A DNA stretch of 34,950 bases, taken from Cytophagia bacterium. GTDB lineage: Bacteria > Bacteroidota > Bacteroidia > UBA7662. The stretch lies in the NCBI GenBank assembly GCA_009926405.1, contig RFOZ01000004.1, positions 1-34,950 of the forward strand, written 5' to 3'. The translations under genes and the position numbers were made by a program. Under the pieces are notes generated by a model that saw only the letters and a list, made by a program, of their open reading frames with translations, was not told where the DNA came from and did no database searches. The first letter of the stretch is position 1. Every line of letters starts with the position of its first letter. Shown here piece after piece: positions 25,626 to 34,310 of this stretch.

Positions 25626-25940
25626 GGTTGCGCGTTCCGCCGCTGGCACCTTGGTGCTAGAGGAAAGTCCGGACAACGCAGAGCGCCAGGCTTTGGAAAC
25701 AAAGGCCGGGGGAACCCGGTAGAAAGTGCCACAGAAAAGAACCGGCCGTAAGGTCATGGGTGAAAACGTGAGGTAAAAGCTCACGCGCTCCGATGGTGAC
25801 ATCGGTTTGGGGTAAACCTCCTGGGTTGCAAGGCCGTGTATACCGGGGCAGCGTTGCTCGCGCGTTCCCGGGGGGTAGGCCGCTTAGATAAATGGTGGAA
25901 ATGCCGCAAGGCATACAGAATCTGGCTTACAGCGCAACCT
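25626..25940 (+). ncRNA. rnpB: RNase P RNA (bacterial class A)
   Basis: The catalytic RNA that removes 5' leaders from tRNA precursors. The conserved core is clear: GAGGAAAGTCCGGAC near 25660 (5' strand of P4 region), CACAGAAAA near 25729, GGTAAACCTCC near 25811, and AGATAAATGG followed by ACAGAATCTGGCTTAC near 25915 (3' strand of P4 region). The ends pair perfectly as helix P1: GGTTGCGC (25626-25633) with GCGCAACC (25932-25939). The length of about 315 nt is on the short side. A run of eight T follows. Only shadow ORFs cover this stretch in the ORF track. Confidence 0.96.
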
Positions 25941-25947
25941 TTTTTTT
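25932..25947 (+). terminator. rnpB end: P1 3' strand followed by T8
   Basis: GCGCAACC is followed by eight T (25940-25947). The P1 helix pairs with the far 5' end rather than a local strand, so this is not a classical local hairpin, but the T run marks the likely 3' end. Confidence 0.6.
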
Positions 25948-25973
25948 GTACGGGATGATTCCATCATTCGGAA

Positions 25974-26000
25974 TGTTCACAAAAGGTGCGGTTTGTTCAC
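25974..26000 (+). promoter_or_regulatory. Direct repeat TGTTCAC x2, candidate operator before the regulator gene
   Basis: TGTTCAC occurs at 25974-25980 and 25994-26000, exactly 20 bp apart (about two helical turns), each followed by a base and AA. The inverted pair ATTCC (25958) / GGAAT (25970) overlaps the first copy. The position, 17 bp before the regulator's ATG, suits a tandem binding site, possibly for autoregulation. No binding protein can be named. Confidence 0.3.
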
Positions 26001-26016
26001 TAAATTAGACATTCCA

Positions 26017-27399
26017 ATGCGCATACTGGTTGTTGATGACGAGGCCCCCATCCGGGATAGCCTACAAGAAATACTTGAAAGCGAAGGCTTTGAAGTTGGA
26101 TTGGCCGGGGATGGTCTACAGGCCCTGCAAATCTTGACCGATTCTGAATTTGATTTGGTCCTCAGCGATATCAAAATGCCAAGGATGGACGGCATGGAGT
26201 TGTTGACCCATTTGGCCAAGAATTTCCCTCGATTGCCTGTGGTTATGATTTCGGCCCATGGCACGGTCCAAACCGCGGTTGAAGCAACCAAATTGGGAGC
26301 ATTCGATTTTATTACCAAGCCCCTGGACCTGGACCGCTTGCTGATCACTTTGCGCAATGCCTTGCAGATAAGCACCCTCAAACAAGAGGCCCTTTCGTGG
26401 TCCAACGACGATACCGATCCGGTCGAATTGCAGGGTCGTTCCCCCGCTTTGATAAGCCTCAAGGAAACCCTCCAAAGGGTGGCCCCCACCGAAGTTCGAA
26501 TACTCATTGCCGGACAGGCAGGAACCGGAAAAGAATGGATTGCCCGTTTTATTCATCGACTGAGTCCACGCAAAAACGGACCCTTTGTTTCGCTTAACTG
26601 CGCAACCATTCCAGCAGATCGATTGGAATACAGGCTTTTTGGGCGAAGCGAAGAACAGGGAACGGAGGGAATTCATCGTGGATCCTTCAACCAGGCCATC
26701 GGTGGAACCCTCTTTTTGGATGAAATTGCGGATTTACCCGGACCAGCTCAGTTAACCTTGGTACGGGTTTTGGAATCCATGGGAAATACAGGAGGAAATA
26801 CCCGCAATGGGGTTCGCATCTTGGCCGGTAGCCAAAAGGACCTGATTCATCTCATTGATCAAGGTCTGTTTCGGTTGGACTTGTACCATTTGTTAAGTGT
26901 TATTCTAGTGCACCTTCCTGCTTTAAACCAAAGACGGGAAGACATCCCTATGCTAGCGGGAATTTACCTTAACCAAATCTGCCGTCAATACCAGCTTCCC
27001 CCCCGAACCTGGGATCCCGAGGCTTTGCGCGCTTTGCAGTCCATGCCATGGACGGGTAACTTACGAGAACTCAAGAACGCTGTTGAACGTTTGGCCTTGC
27101 TGGGCGGTTCTCCTATTACCACGTCCGACATCGACCTCTACCTGCGACCTTCGGGATCGGCAACGGAATCAATGGGTCCGGAAGGAACAAAAGTAGAAGG
27201 ACAAACCTTGGAGAAATTATTGCAAGAGGGTAATTTTCAGCGCTTTAAGGAGCAGGCCGAAAAGCTCTTCGTTGAACGAAAATTAGAGGAGCATGGCTGG
27301 AATATCGCTAAAACGGCCGAAAGTATGGGAATCCAACGTTCGCACCTGTACAACAAACTCGAACGCTTTGGCCTGACCAAGCCAAAAAGCCGTTCCTAG
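26017..27399 (+). CDS. NtrC-family response regulator with degenerate sigma-54 activation loop
   Basis: The protein has 460 residues from the ATG at 26017; the ORF-track TTG adds eight unconserved residues. The receiver domain (1-115) has D7/D8, the phosphate acceptor D51 and K101. The AAA+ domain (about 138-375) has Walker A 'GQAGTGKE' (166-173) and Walker B 'GGTLFLDEI'. The GAFTGA loop that contacts sigma-54 is replaced by 'EQGTEG' (213-218), and of the 'FRxDLYYRL' arginines only the first remains ('FRLDLYHLL'). A Fis-type helix-turn-helix closes the protein (427-451). It probably binds DNA and ATP but may not activate sigma-54 promoters. No histidine kinase gene is adjacent. Its TAG shares CTAG with the stop of the convergent gene. 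Confidence 0.88.
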   Translation: MRILVVDDEAPIRDSLQEILESEGFEVGLAGDGLQALQILTDSEFDLVLSDIKMPRMDGMELLTHLAKNFPRLPVVMISAHGTVQTAVEATKLGAFDFITKPLDLDRLLITLRNALQISTLKQEALSWSNDDTDPVELQGRSPALISLKETLQRVAPTEVRILIAGQAGTGKEWIARFIHRLSPRKNGPFVSLNCATIPADRLEYRLFGRSEEQGTEGIHRGSFNQAIGGTLFLDEIADLPGPAQLTLVRVLESMGNTGGNTRNGVRILAGSQKDLIHLIDQGLFRLDLYHLLSVILVHLPALNQRREDIPMLAGIYLNQICRQYQLPPRTWDPEALRALQSMPWTGNLRELKNAVERLALLGGSPITTSDIDLYLRPSGSATESMGPEGTKVEGQTLEKLLQEGNFQRFKEQAEKLFVERKLEEHGWNIAKTAESMGIQRSHLYNKLERFGLTKPKSRS

Positions 27400-29513
27400 C
27401 GAATCACTCGAATAGTGCCGGAATAGGACACGATGTTCTCGTCGTCCCGGACCTTGAGAAGATAATAATAATTACCGGCTTCTAGACCAGGGGCATCCCA
27501 ATCGTTTTGATAATCATCCGAATGATAGACAGATTGACCCCATCGATTAAAAATGGTGAATGCTGAACCGGGATAGAGGTACAAAAATTTGATACGAACC
27601 TTGTCGTTGATATCGTCTCCGTTAGGTGTTATGACATTGGGCACTACAACCTCCTTGAAGGGTACCCCAAATTCCAATACATTGGAATACGAACGATAGA
27701 CCGCATCGGGACGCTGGGTGTACAATCGTAGTTTATACGAACCTCTTTTGAGAGGCTTACGCAAATTCCAAACGGTATCGGCAATCATGGAATCCATCAA
27801 GACCCAACCAAATTGAGGCCGCTTAATATCCAAAACTTCCAGGTTATAACGTGCCGTGTCCCAGCCTACGTAGGTATTCCAACGGAGTTGCATGGTGGTA
27901 TCGTCATCGGTCGTTGGAGGATCATTCACAAGCCGAATGGTGCTCACAGTCTTGGAGCGAAGGTTTTGAAATCCGTTAATGAGATTCAGGTTCAAATTGT
28001 AACTCAACGACTCATCACGGGGTAGTACCGGGGCATAAACATCCCGGTGGGTTAAGGTATCTACGTTGGGTTCGATCCAAAAACGATTCGAAAAACGAAT
28101 CGGATTTTCACCGGGACGATATCTAAAAAGGTTGTACCCGTTGAACCAAGACCGCAGAAGGGTATCGTTGTCCGGGTCAATTTTCCAATTCAAGATAACC
28201 GCATTCTCGTTGAGGGTATCCAGGGTAACGTTTTCCAACAAAAGGGGAGCTCGATAATCAGGGCAACCACTCACCTTGATTTTGAGCGTATCAAATTCAT
28301 TCATGTAGAGATCGCATCGGTTACCAAAAGTGTTGTTGTCGGTTCCTTTACGACTAACCAAGAAATAAGTGCCATTTTTTTCAAAGCCCTTGGTGAGTCG
28401 AAGCCATATATTCCGGGTTCTTCCATCACTAATACAGGTATCGGGCCGGGCACTTTGAATTTGGACCAAGTCACCATCCGGATCATAAAGCCTGAATTCT
28501 GATCCATCACGGGCAATGGAATTGCAAGCCACCAGTGAATTTAGTTCGACTTTGTAGGTGGTATCCGTCGTACATAACAAAGAATCCACAGCTTTTTTGA
28601 AAGCCGGTCGGATATTGTCACAATAACGCCCAATCCCAAGAATAACCTGTACATCCACTTTGACATAACCGATCAAGGTACCCTGCCTGAACTCACTGAC
28701 CTGCAAAACGAAAATTGCCGTTTGTTGGACATTGGAAAGAAAGTTGAGATTACCGTTATTCGGGTTGATATTGATGGTATTGCCCACCACATTGGCCGGC
28801 ACTTGGGCTGTTCGAGGTGCCAAATAATTGGCGTTGGTATTCCAACCAGTCCTTGCAGGAACCAACGAATACACCACGGAATCCCCTTGAGGTTCAGAAA
28901 CATCAAAAACCACGGTCACAGGCTCTTGGATGCAATAGGCCGGCACCTGAAACGAATTGAAACGGGCCGAGGTATTACCTGCCGGTATATTGTTATTGAG
29001 GTAGGAATCAATAAAAAAGTTTTGCTGACCGGGTGCAGGTCCCAAGGTATTGTTGGTGTTACGACAACACCATCCTGTATTGACGTTGGTTCCCCAAACA
29101 AAGTACCATTCATTGCACGTAGGGGTCGTTGTGGAAAAAGGTAAGGTCACCGTTCCGGTCCATTTGTACTCCTGCAAGCCATAACGGGTTCCCCCATTGC
29201 AGGTGCTGGGATCAATCGTACAAGCCGTAACAACCTCAATGCCGGTACCTGGAACCCATGAAACAGGCAATGTATAGGTCTGACCACAACCGTTGCGGTA
29301 ATACATGCTCATGTTCGGGGTGGTAAAGGGCCCCTGCATAATTGAGTTACAATCTCGGTATACCGTTAAGGTAATTTGATACTCGTTCGGATTGGCCAGT
29401 TTGGTGTAGGTAATATTTCCACCCGCAAGGTGAGTTGCTTGGGAAACCCCAGGGGCTAAACAAAACATAGCCAATACAAAACATCCAACGATAAATTTCG
29501 GAATTCGTGTCAT
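27396..29513 (-). CDS. Secreted protein with T9SS type B (gliding-associated) sorting domain
   Basis: The 705-residue protein has a signal peptide (about 1-26, before 'THLAGGNITY'). The 'HLAGGxITY' opening is common at the start of Bacteroidota surface proteins of this kind. It is Cys-rich for a secreted protein, with beta domains in the middle and fibronectin-like repeats. The last about 88 residues are the type B sorting domain, with 'NVITPNGDDINDKV', 'FTIFNRWGQSVY' and 'LEAGNYYYLLKV'. It should be secreted by the type IX system and may be an adhesin or matrix protein. It lies 1 bp after its neighbour, with which it shares its middle region. Confidence 0.88.
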   Translation of the reverse strand: MTRIPKFIVGCFVLAMFCLAPGVSQATHLAGGNITYTKLANPNEYQITLTVYRDCNSIMQGPFTTPNMSMYYRNGCGQTYTLPVSWVPGTGIEVVTACTIDPSTCNGGTRYGLQEYKWTGTVTLPFSTTTPTCNEWYFVWGTNVNTGWCCRNTNNTLGPAPGQQNFFIDSYLNNNIPAGNTSARFNSFQVPAYCIQEPVTVVFDVSEPQGDSVVYSLVPARTGWNTNANYLAPRTAQVPANVVGNTININPNNGNLNFLSNVQQTAIFVLQVSEFRQGTLIGYVKVDVQVILGIGRYCDNIRPAFKKAVDSLLCTTDTTYKVELNSLVACNSIARDGSEFRLYDPDGDLVQIQSARPDTCISDGRTRNIWLRLTKGFEKNGTYFLVSRKGTDNNTFGNRCDLYMNEFDTLKIKVSGCPDYRAPLLLENVTLDTLNENAVILNWKIDPDNDTLLRSWFNGYNLFRYRPGENPIRFSNRFWIEPNVDTLTHRDVYAPVLPRDESLSYNLNLNLINGFQNLRSKTVSTIRLVNDPPTTDDDTTMQLRWNTYVGWDTARYNLEVLDIKRPQFGWVLMDSMIADTVWNLRKPLKRGSYKLRLYTQRPDAVYRSYSNVLEFGVPFKEVVVPNVITPNGDDINDKVRIKFLYLYPGSAFTIFNRWGQSVYHSDDYQNDWDAPGLEAGNYYYLLKVRDDENIVSYSGTIRVIR

Positions 29514-29514
29514 T

Positions 29515-31473
29515 TTATTTGATTATTTGAAGGGGGCCAAACAGCGGTTCTTTGTCGATGACCCGAACAACATAGAAATAATTGCCGGCAGGGATATCGG
29601 TTGGTGACCAATCGTTTTGGTAATCATCGGAATTGTAAACTACCTGGTTCCAACGGTCGTAAATAGTGACCTTGGTTCCAGGGAAATAAATCAAATCCTT
29701 GATCGTAAAAAAGTCGTTGGTGCCGTCACCGTTCGGAGTAATCACGTTGTAAACAACCACCGGCCGGTCAAGGATATCGAAAGCAATCCAGTTGGAATGG
29801 GCTGTCAGGCTGCTGTCATCGTTGACGGCCTGAACCCAAGTCCGGTATCGACCCAATTTGGTGCTTTTTTGGATTTCATAAAGGGTATCCGTTGTTGAAC
29901 CAACCCAAAAACCAACCGTATCGTTGACCAGGGTGGTGTAAATATTGTATCGCGGGTTCTCGAAGGCCTTGTAAGGGGTCCACCGGATACGACCCGGACC
30001 TCTGTTTCCATTGCGCAATGTGGTATCCGCTGGTTGGACAAAAATATTGTTGACGGAGTCGCCGTGATCGGTCAGGCCGTAATACTTCATCTCCAAGACT
30101 GCCAGGAAATCCCGGGGACCCTCCGTTGGGTCCTGAACCTTGGTCACCAAGGTTGTATCGCTTAGACGATTCACCGAAGCAAAACGAAACCATTGATCGG
30201 AATGCAGGCCATCGTTTTTGAACAAAACATAACGCTTGAAATAGGTGGTGTCAAAATCCACCGGGGTGGACCAGGTTAGTTTAACTTCTTGATTATCCGG
30301 TGAAACATCCACATTGAGCATGTTCACCGGTGTGTTGTATTCGTAACAATCGTCCAGGCGGACAACGATGGTATCAAATTCTTGGGCTCCTGAACCACAA
30401 TCTCCGAGGAGGGTATTGTTATCAAGGCCACGACGCACCACCAGATAATGATCCCCGTTCACCAAAAAATCAATGGCTGATTCCACCGTTACCGAATCGG
30501 TGCGGTTGTTAACGCAGGTATAAGACACTTTCCGTATCTGCATTAATTGGCCGGCAGGATTGTACAGTCGAAAATCGGTCCCGTTGGTATCGATGCTGTT
30601 GCAGGTAAGGGCTCCCGCTTTGACTTTGAGCCCTATTTGACGGGTATAACAAGCGGGTTTCACCACCGGCCAATACGAAGTGGTGTCTATAGATTTGAAG
30701 CCGCCAAAGTAAACCCCCTGGCATTGCCCTACCGGGGAGAACAACCAACCTTCGCTCTGCGATGCGTTGGGATAGACCAGACCGGGGGTTGTTGGAGCAA
30801 CGACCCATTGGGTCGAATTGCGGGACCAAACGGGGGGGGGCTGGCCAATAGAGGTGTTGTTCACAACGTATGCAACCGTTCCTGTTGCATTGTGAAGGCC
30901 CAAAACGGCGGTTCCGCCGGCCCAGGTAGTGCAATTGGGTTTGTTCTCAATAAATACCTCGATGGTGTTGTTGCACTCGTTCAAAACGATTTGGAAAGTC
31001 CCCAACAACGAGGTACACTGGTACATGGGTAATTGGAAGAAGGAAACCACCATTTTGCGGTTGGGATAGGTTCCAACCTGTTGGTACGAAATGTTGCCGT
31101 TCCCATTCAAGTTGGACCACCAGTCCTGCCAGGGCCCCATAACGCAATTGCGGGGAACCGACACATTGGTGCTGGGAATGGGCGCTGAGGTGTACGTGCT
31201 GGGTTGCCCCGGAGAAAAGCTCACCCAGCCATTGGTGCCGACCCAAAACTGGGTATAGGTGTTTCCAAAATAACAAAAACTAAAGCCCAGGGGAAAAGGA
31301 CCGGCGATGCCGTCGTCTGCCGAGGAGAACTGGCCGGTTAAGGACGAGCCTCCGTAGGGAGCCGGGGCAAAGGGAATCGGCGCTATGGTGTAGGTCTGGG
31401 CCCAGCCACGAAGGGCTGACCATCCCAAAAGAATGGTAAGTACCAGAAAACGTAGAAAGGTTGCTTGGGTCAT
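29515..31473 (-). CDS. Secreted protein with nidogen-like N-terminus and T9SS type B sorting domain
   Basis: The 652-residue protein has a signal peptide (about 1-25, 'RGWAQ'). The N-terminal about 230 residues follow a pattern like nidogen-type extracellular domains ('FSFCYFGNTYTQFWVGTNGW', 'VLNECNNTIEVFIENKPNC'). The middle is homologous to its downstream neighbour ('CNSIDTNGTDFRLYNPAG' against 'CNSIARDGSEFRLYDPDG'). The end is a type B sorting domain with 'NVITPNGDGTNDFF' and 'VTIYDRWNQVVY'. It is the first gene of a two-gene unit; TATTTTTC (minus, 31522-31515) is a seven-of-eight match to the -7 box. A run of nine C on the coding strand lies in a Pro stretch. Confidence 0.88.
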   Translation of the reverse strand: MTQATFLRFLVLTILLGWSALRGWAQTYTIAPIPFAPAPYGGSSLTGQFSSADDGIAGPFPLGFSFCYFGNTYTQFWVGTNGWVSFSPGQPSTYTSAPIPSTNVSVPRNCVMGPWQDWWSNLNGNGNISYQQVGTYPNRKMVVSFFQLPMYQCTSLLGTFQIVLNECNNTIEVFIENKPNCTTWAGGTAVLGLHNATGTVAYVVNNTSIGQPPPVWSRNSTQWVVAPTTPGLVYPNASQSEGWLFSPVGQCQGVYFGGFKSIDTTSYWPVVKPACYTRQIGLKVKAGALTCNSIDTNGTDFRLYNPAGQLMQIRKVSYTCVNNRTDSVTVESAIDFLVNGDHYLVVRRGLDNNTLLGDCGSGAQEFDTIVVRLDDCYEYNTPVNMLNVDVSPDNQEVKLTWSTPVDFDTTYFKRYVLFKNDGLHSDQWFRFASVNRLSDTTLVTKVQDPTEGPRDFLAVLEMKYYGLTDHGDSVNNIFVQPADTTLRNGNRGPGRIRWTPYKAFENPRYNIYTTLVNDTVGFWVGSTTDTLYEIQKSTKLGRYRTWVQAVNDDSSLTAHSNWIAFDILDRPVVVYNVITPNGDGTNDFFTIKDLIYFPGTKVTIYDRWNQVVYNSDDYQNDWSPTDIPAGNYFYVVRVIDKEPLFGPLQIIK

Positions 31474-31611
31474 GAATGGGCGCTGGTCCGTTGGATGTTG
31501 GAATTAGTCAGGACGAAAAATACCGCTGATTTGCCCAAAAACCTTGACCAAGACCGCAATTTTCAAGGTTTAATCCGCTTTTAAAGGTCCCAATACGGGG
31601 TCCAATTGGCT

Positions 31612-31619
31612 TACTTTTG
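31612..31619 (+). promoter_or_regulatory. Candidate -7 promoter box of the lepA operon
   Basis: TACTTTTG is an exact TAnnTTTG match, 7 bp before the lepA ATG. The predicted transcription start is about 31624, giving a leader of roughly 3 nt. No clear -33 TTTG is visible. Confidence 0.5.
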
Positions 31620-31626
31620 CGTACCC

Positions 31627-33414
31627 ATGAAACATATCCGGAATTTCTGCATCATCGCCCACATTGATCACGGTAAAAGCACCCTGGCGGATCGGCTCCT
31701 GCAGATTACCAGGACAGTGGATGACCGGGATTTGCAGGCCCAGACCCTGGATGATATGGATTTGGAACGGGAAAGAGGCATCACCATCAAGAGCCATGCC
31801 ATACAAATGAATTATCGTCTTGATAACCAAGACTATATACTCAACCTTATCGATACCCCGGGCCATGTGGACTTTTCGTACGAAGTGTCCAGGGCTATTG
31901 CATCCTGCGAGGGGGCTTTATTGATCGTTGATGCCTCTCAAGGCATTGAAGCTCAAACGATTTCGAATCTGTACCTGGCCCTGGAACATAATTTGGAAAT
32001 CATTCCCATTCTTAATAAAATGGACCTTCCTTCGGCATCCCCCGAAGAAGTTAAGGACCAGATCGTTGAATTAATCGGCTGCAAACGGGAGGATATTCTG
32101 CCCGCCAGTGGCAAAACCGGCCAGGGTGTTGACAAGGTGCTGGAGGCGATTGTTCATCGAATCCCTGCACCCCAGGGCGATCCCGAGGCCCCATTGCAGG
32201 CCTTGATTTTTGACTCGATGTACAACAATTACCGAGGCGTTGTGGCCTATTTCCGGGTTTTTAACGGAAGGATTCGTACCGGGGAAAAGGTCAAATTTGT
32301 CAATTCCGGCAAGGAATACCTGGCCGATGAAATCGGTATCCTCAAGCTCAAGCCCCAACCCAGGGAAACCGTTGAAACCGGGGATGTAGGGTATATCATT
32401 TCCGGCATCAAACAGGCCCGTGAAGTCCAGGTCGGCGATACCATCACCAGCATGGAGCGACCCTGTGCGGAAGGCATCAAGGGTTTTGAAGAGGTTAAGC
32501 CCATGGTTTTTGCAGGGATTTATCCTGTGGATACCGAAGATTACGAGGAACTTAGGGATTCCATGGAAAAGCTTCAGTTGAACGATGCGTCCTTGGTTTT
32601 TGAACCGGAATCCTCGGCAGCATTGGGATTTGGATTTCGTTGCGGTTTTCTGGGAATGTTGCACATGGAAATCATTCAGGAGCGCCTCGAAAGAGAATTC
32701 AACATGACGGTCATCACCACGGTTCCCAACGTTTCGTATTTCTGCCAAACCACCAAAGGCGAAATGCTAACCGTGAACAACCCTTCCGATCTCCCGGATC
32801 CCAGCCATATTGATTTTATCGAAGAGCCCTTTATCCACGCCCAGGTTATTACCAAGGCGGATTTTATCGGGCCCGTCATCGAATTGTGCATGAACAAGCG
32901 GGGCGTCATTACCAACCAAACCTACCTGAGCTCCAACCGGGTCGAGATTACCTTCGATATGCCTTTGGGGGAAATCGTTTTTGACTTCTACGACAAACTC
33001 AAAACCATTTCCAGAGGGTACGCATCTTTTGACTACCACCTGATTGGTTACCGTCAATCACGTTTGGTCCGCATGGATATTCGGCTTAACAGCGAACCGG
33101 TGGATGCCCTTTCGGCCCTAATCCATGCCGACAAGGCCTACGATTTGGGCAAAAAAATGTGTGAAAAGCTTCGAGAATTGTTGACCCGTCAACAATTTGA
33201 AGTCGCAATCCAGGCCTCCATCGGGGCCAAAATCATTGCACGCGAGACCCTCAAAGCCCTGCGCAAGGACGTTACAGCTAAATGTTACGGTGGGGACATC
33301 TCCCGTAAACGCAAATTGCTCGAAAAACAGAAAAAAGGCAAAAAGCGAATGCGCCAGGTGGGCAATGTAGAGATTCCACAAAGCGCCTTTTTGGCGGTTC
33401 TCAAACTGGACTAA
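31627..33414 (+). CDS. lepA: Elongation factor 4 (LepA)
   Basis: The protein has 595 residues from the ATG at 31627; '[18 protein letters not shown]' is the conserved start, so the seven extra residues of the ORF track are rejected. GTPase motifs are 'AHIDHGKS' (G1), 'RGIT' (G2), 'DTPGH' (G3) and 'NKMD' (G4). The LepA-specific C-terminal domain is present ('[20 protein letters not shown]'). LepA is a ribosome-binding translational GTPase that affects initiation and back-translocation. folD follows with a TAATG overlap. Confidence 0.97.
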   Translation: MKHIRNFCIIAHIDHGKSTLADRLLQITRTVDDRDLQAQTLDDMDLERERGITIKSHAIQMNYRLDNQDYILNLIDTPGHVDFSYEVSRAIASCEGALLIVDASQGIEAQTISNLYLALEHNLEIIPILNKMDLPSASPEEVKDQIVELIGCKREDILPASGKTGQGVDKVLEAIVHRIPAPQGDPEAPLQALIFDSMYNNYRGVVAYFRVFNGRIRTGEKVKFVNSGKEYLADEIGILKLKPQPRETVETGDVGYIISGIKQAREVQVGDTITSMERPCAEGIKGFEEVKPMVFAGIYPVDTEDYEELRDSMEKLQLNDASLVFEPESSAALGFGFRCGFLGMLHMEIIQERLEREFNMTVITTVPNVSYFCQTTKGEMLTVNNPSDLPDPSHIDFIEEPFIHAQVITKADFIGPVIELCMNKRGVITNQTYLSSNRVEITFDMPLGEIVFDFYDKLKTISRGYASFDYHLIGYRQSRLVRMDIRLNSEPVDALSALIHADKAYDLGKKMCEKLRELLTRQQFEVAIQASIGAKIIARETLKALRKDVTAKCYGGDISRKRKLLEKQKKGKKRMRQVGNVEIPQSAFLAVLKLD

Positions 33415-34307
33415 TGCCTTTAGGTCACGGCGCACCTCTCATCCTGGACGGCCAGGCTACCGCTGAACAAATCCGCGAGGAATTGCGGGAACTGAACCGC
33501 GGGCGGTTGTTATCAGGACTCCGTCCCCCCCACCTTACCGCGGTTTTGGTTGGCAACGATGGCGGAAGCGAAACCTACGTGGCCCACAAAATCAAAGCCT
33601 GTGCTTCGGTCGGCTTTGGTTCCGAGATTATTCGACTCGAGGCCACTATAACACAACATGAACTGATGGCTGTGGTCCATCGCCTCAACCAAGACAGCGG
33701 CGTTGACGGATACATCGTGCAATTGCCTTTGCCCTCCCATTTGGATGCTACGGAAGTAAACCTAGCTATGGCCCCCACCAAGGATGTGGATGGTTTTCAT
33801 CCGGTGAACCTGGGACGCCTGGCTTTGGGTTTGCCTTGTTATAAACCGGCAACCCCATCGGGGATCCTGGAATTGATTCATCGCAACCACATCGATATCA
33901 GCGGAATGCACGCCGTGGTCTTGGGAAGGAGTTCCATTGTGGGTTCCCCCCTGGCCCAAATGCTCTCCCGGAATTCCAACCCCGGGAATTGTACGGTCAC
34001 CCTTTGCCATTCCAGAACGGTTGACTTGAAGGAACATTGCCGCCGAGCGGATCTTTTGGTCGCCGCTTTGGGACAACCAGGCTTTGTGACAGCGGACATG
34101 GTTCGTCCCGGCGCTGTGGTCATTGATGTTGGAACAACGCGGGTGGTGGACTCCACCAAGCGCAGCGGCTATGCATTGCGTGGAGATGTATGCTTTGACG
34201 AAGTCGCCCCACTCTGCAGGGCCATCACACCGGTCCCCGGTGGTGTGGGACCTATGACCATCGCCTCCCTCTTGCAGAATACCTGGTTGGCCGCCAACCG
34301 AACCTAA
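33414..34307 (+). CDS. folD: Methylenetetrahydrofolate dehydrogenase / cyclohydrolase
   Basis: The 297-residue bifunctional enzyme has 'ETYVAHKIKAC' with the catalytic Tyr and Lys, 'VQLPLP', 'KDVDGFHPVN', the Rossmann motif 'VLGRSSIVGSPLA', 'CHSRT' and 'PVPGGVGPMT'. The usual 'PCTPxG' reads 'PATPSG', with Ala for Cys. It interconverts methylene-, methenyl- and formyl-tetrahydrofolate for purine and methionine synthesis. Its ATG overlaps the lepA TAA, and queE starts 3 bp after it, so lepA-folD-queE form a tight unit. Confidence 0.97.
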   Translation: MPLGHGAPLILDGQATAEQIREELRELNRGRLLSGLRPPHLTAVLVGNDGGSETYVAHKIKACASVGFGSEIIRLEATITQHELMAVVHRLNQDSGVDGYIVQLPLPSHLDATEVNLAMAPTKDVDGFHPVNLGRLALGLPCYKPATPSGILELIHRNHIDISGMHAVVLGRSSIVGSPLAQMLSRNSNPGNCTVTLCHSRTVDLKEHCRRADLLVAALGQPGFVTADMVRPGAVVIDVGTTRVVDSTKRSGYALRGDVCFDEVAPLCRAITPVPGGVGPMTIASLLQNTWLAANRT

Positions 34308-34310
34308 GCC

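Noticed and set aside
25482-25914. Minus- and plus-strand ORFs across the rnpB region
   Set aside because: They cover the RNase P RNA and the end of the mutase gene and show no protein motif.
31474-31626. Hidden small gene or structured RNA in the 153-bp gap before lepA
   Set aside because: No start codon with coding character and no strong conserved fold was seen; only promoter-like boxes remain.
32071-32748. 225-residue minus-strand ORF opposite lepA
   Set aside because: Shadow of the strongly conserved lepA gene.
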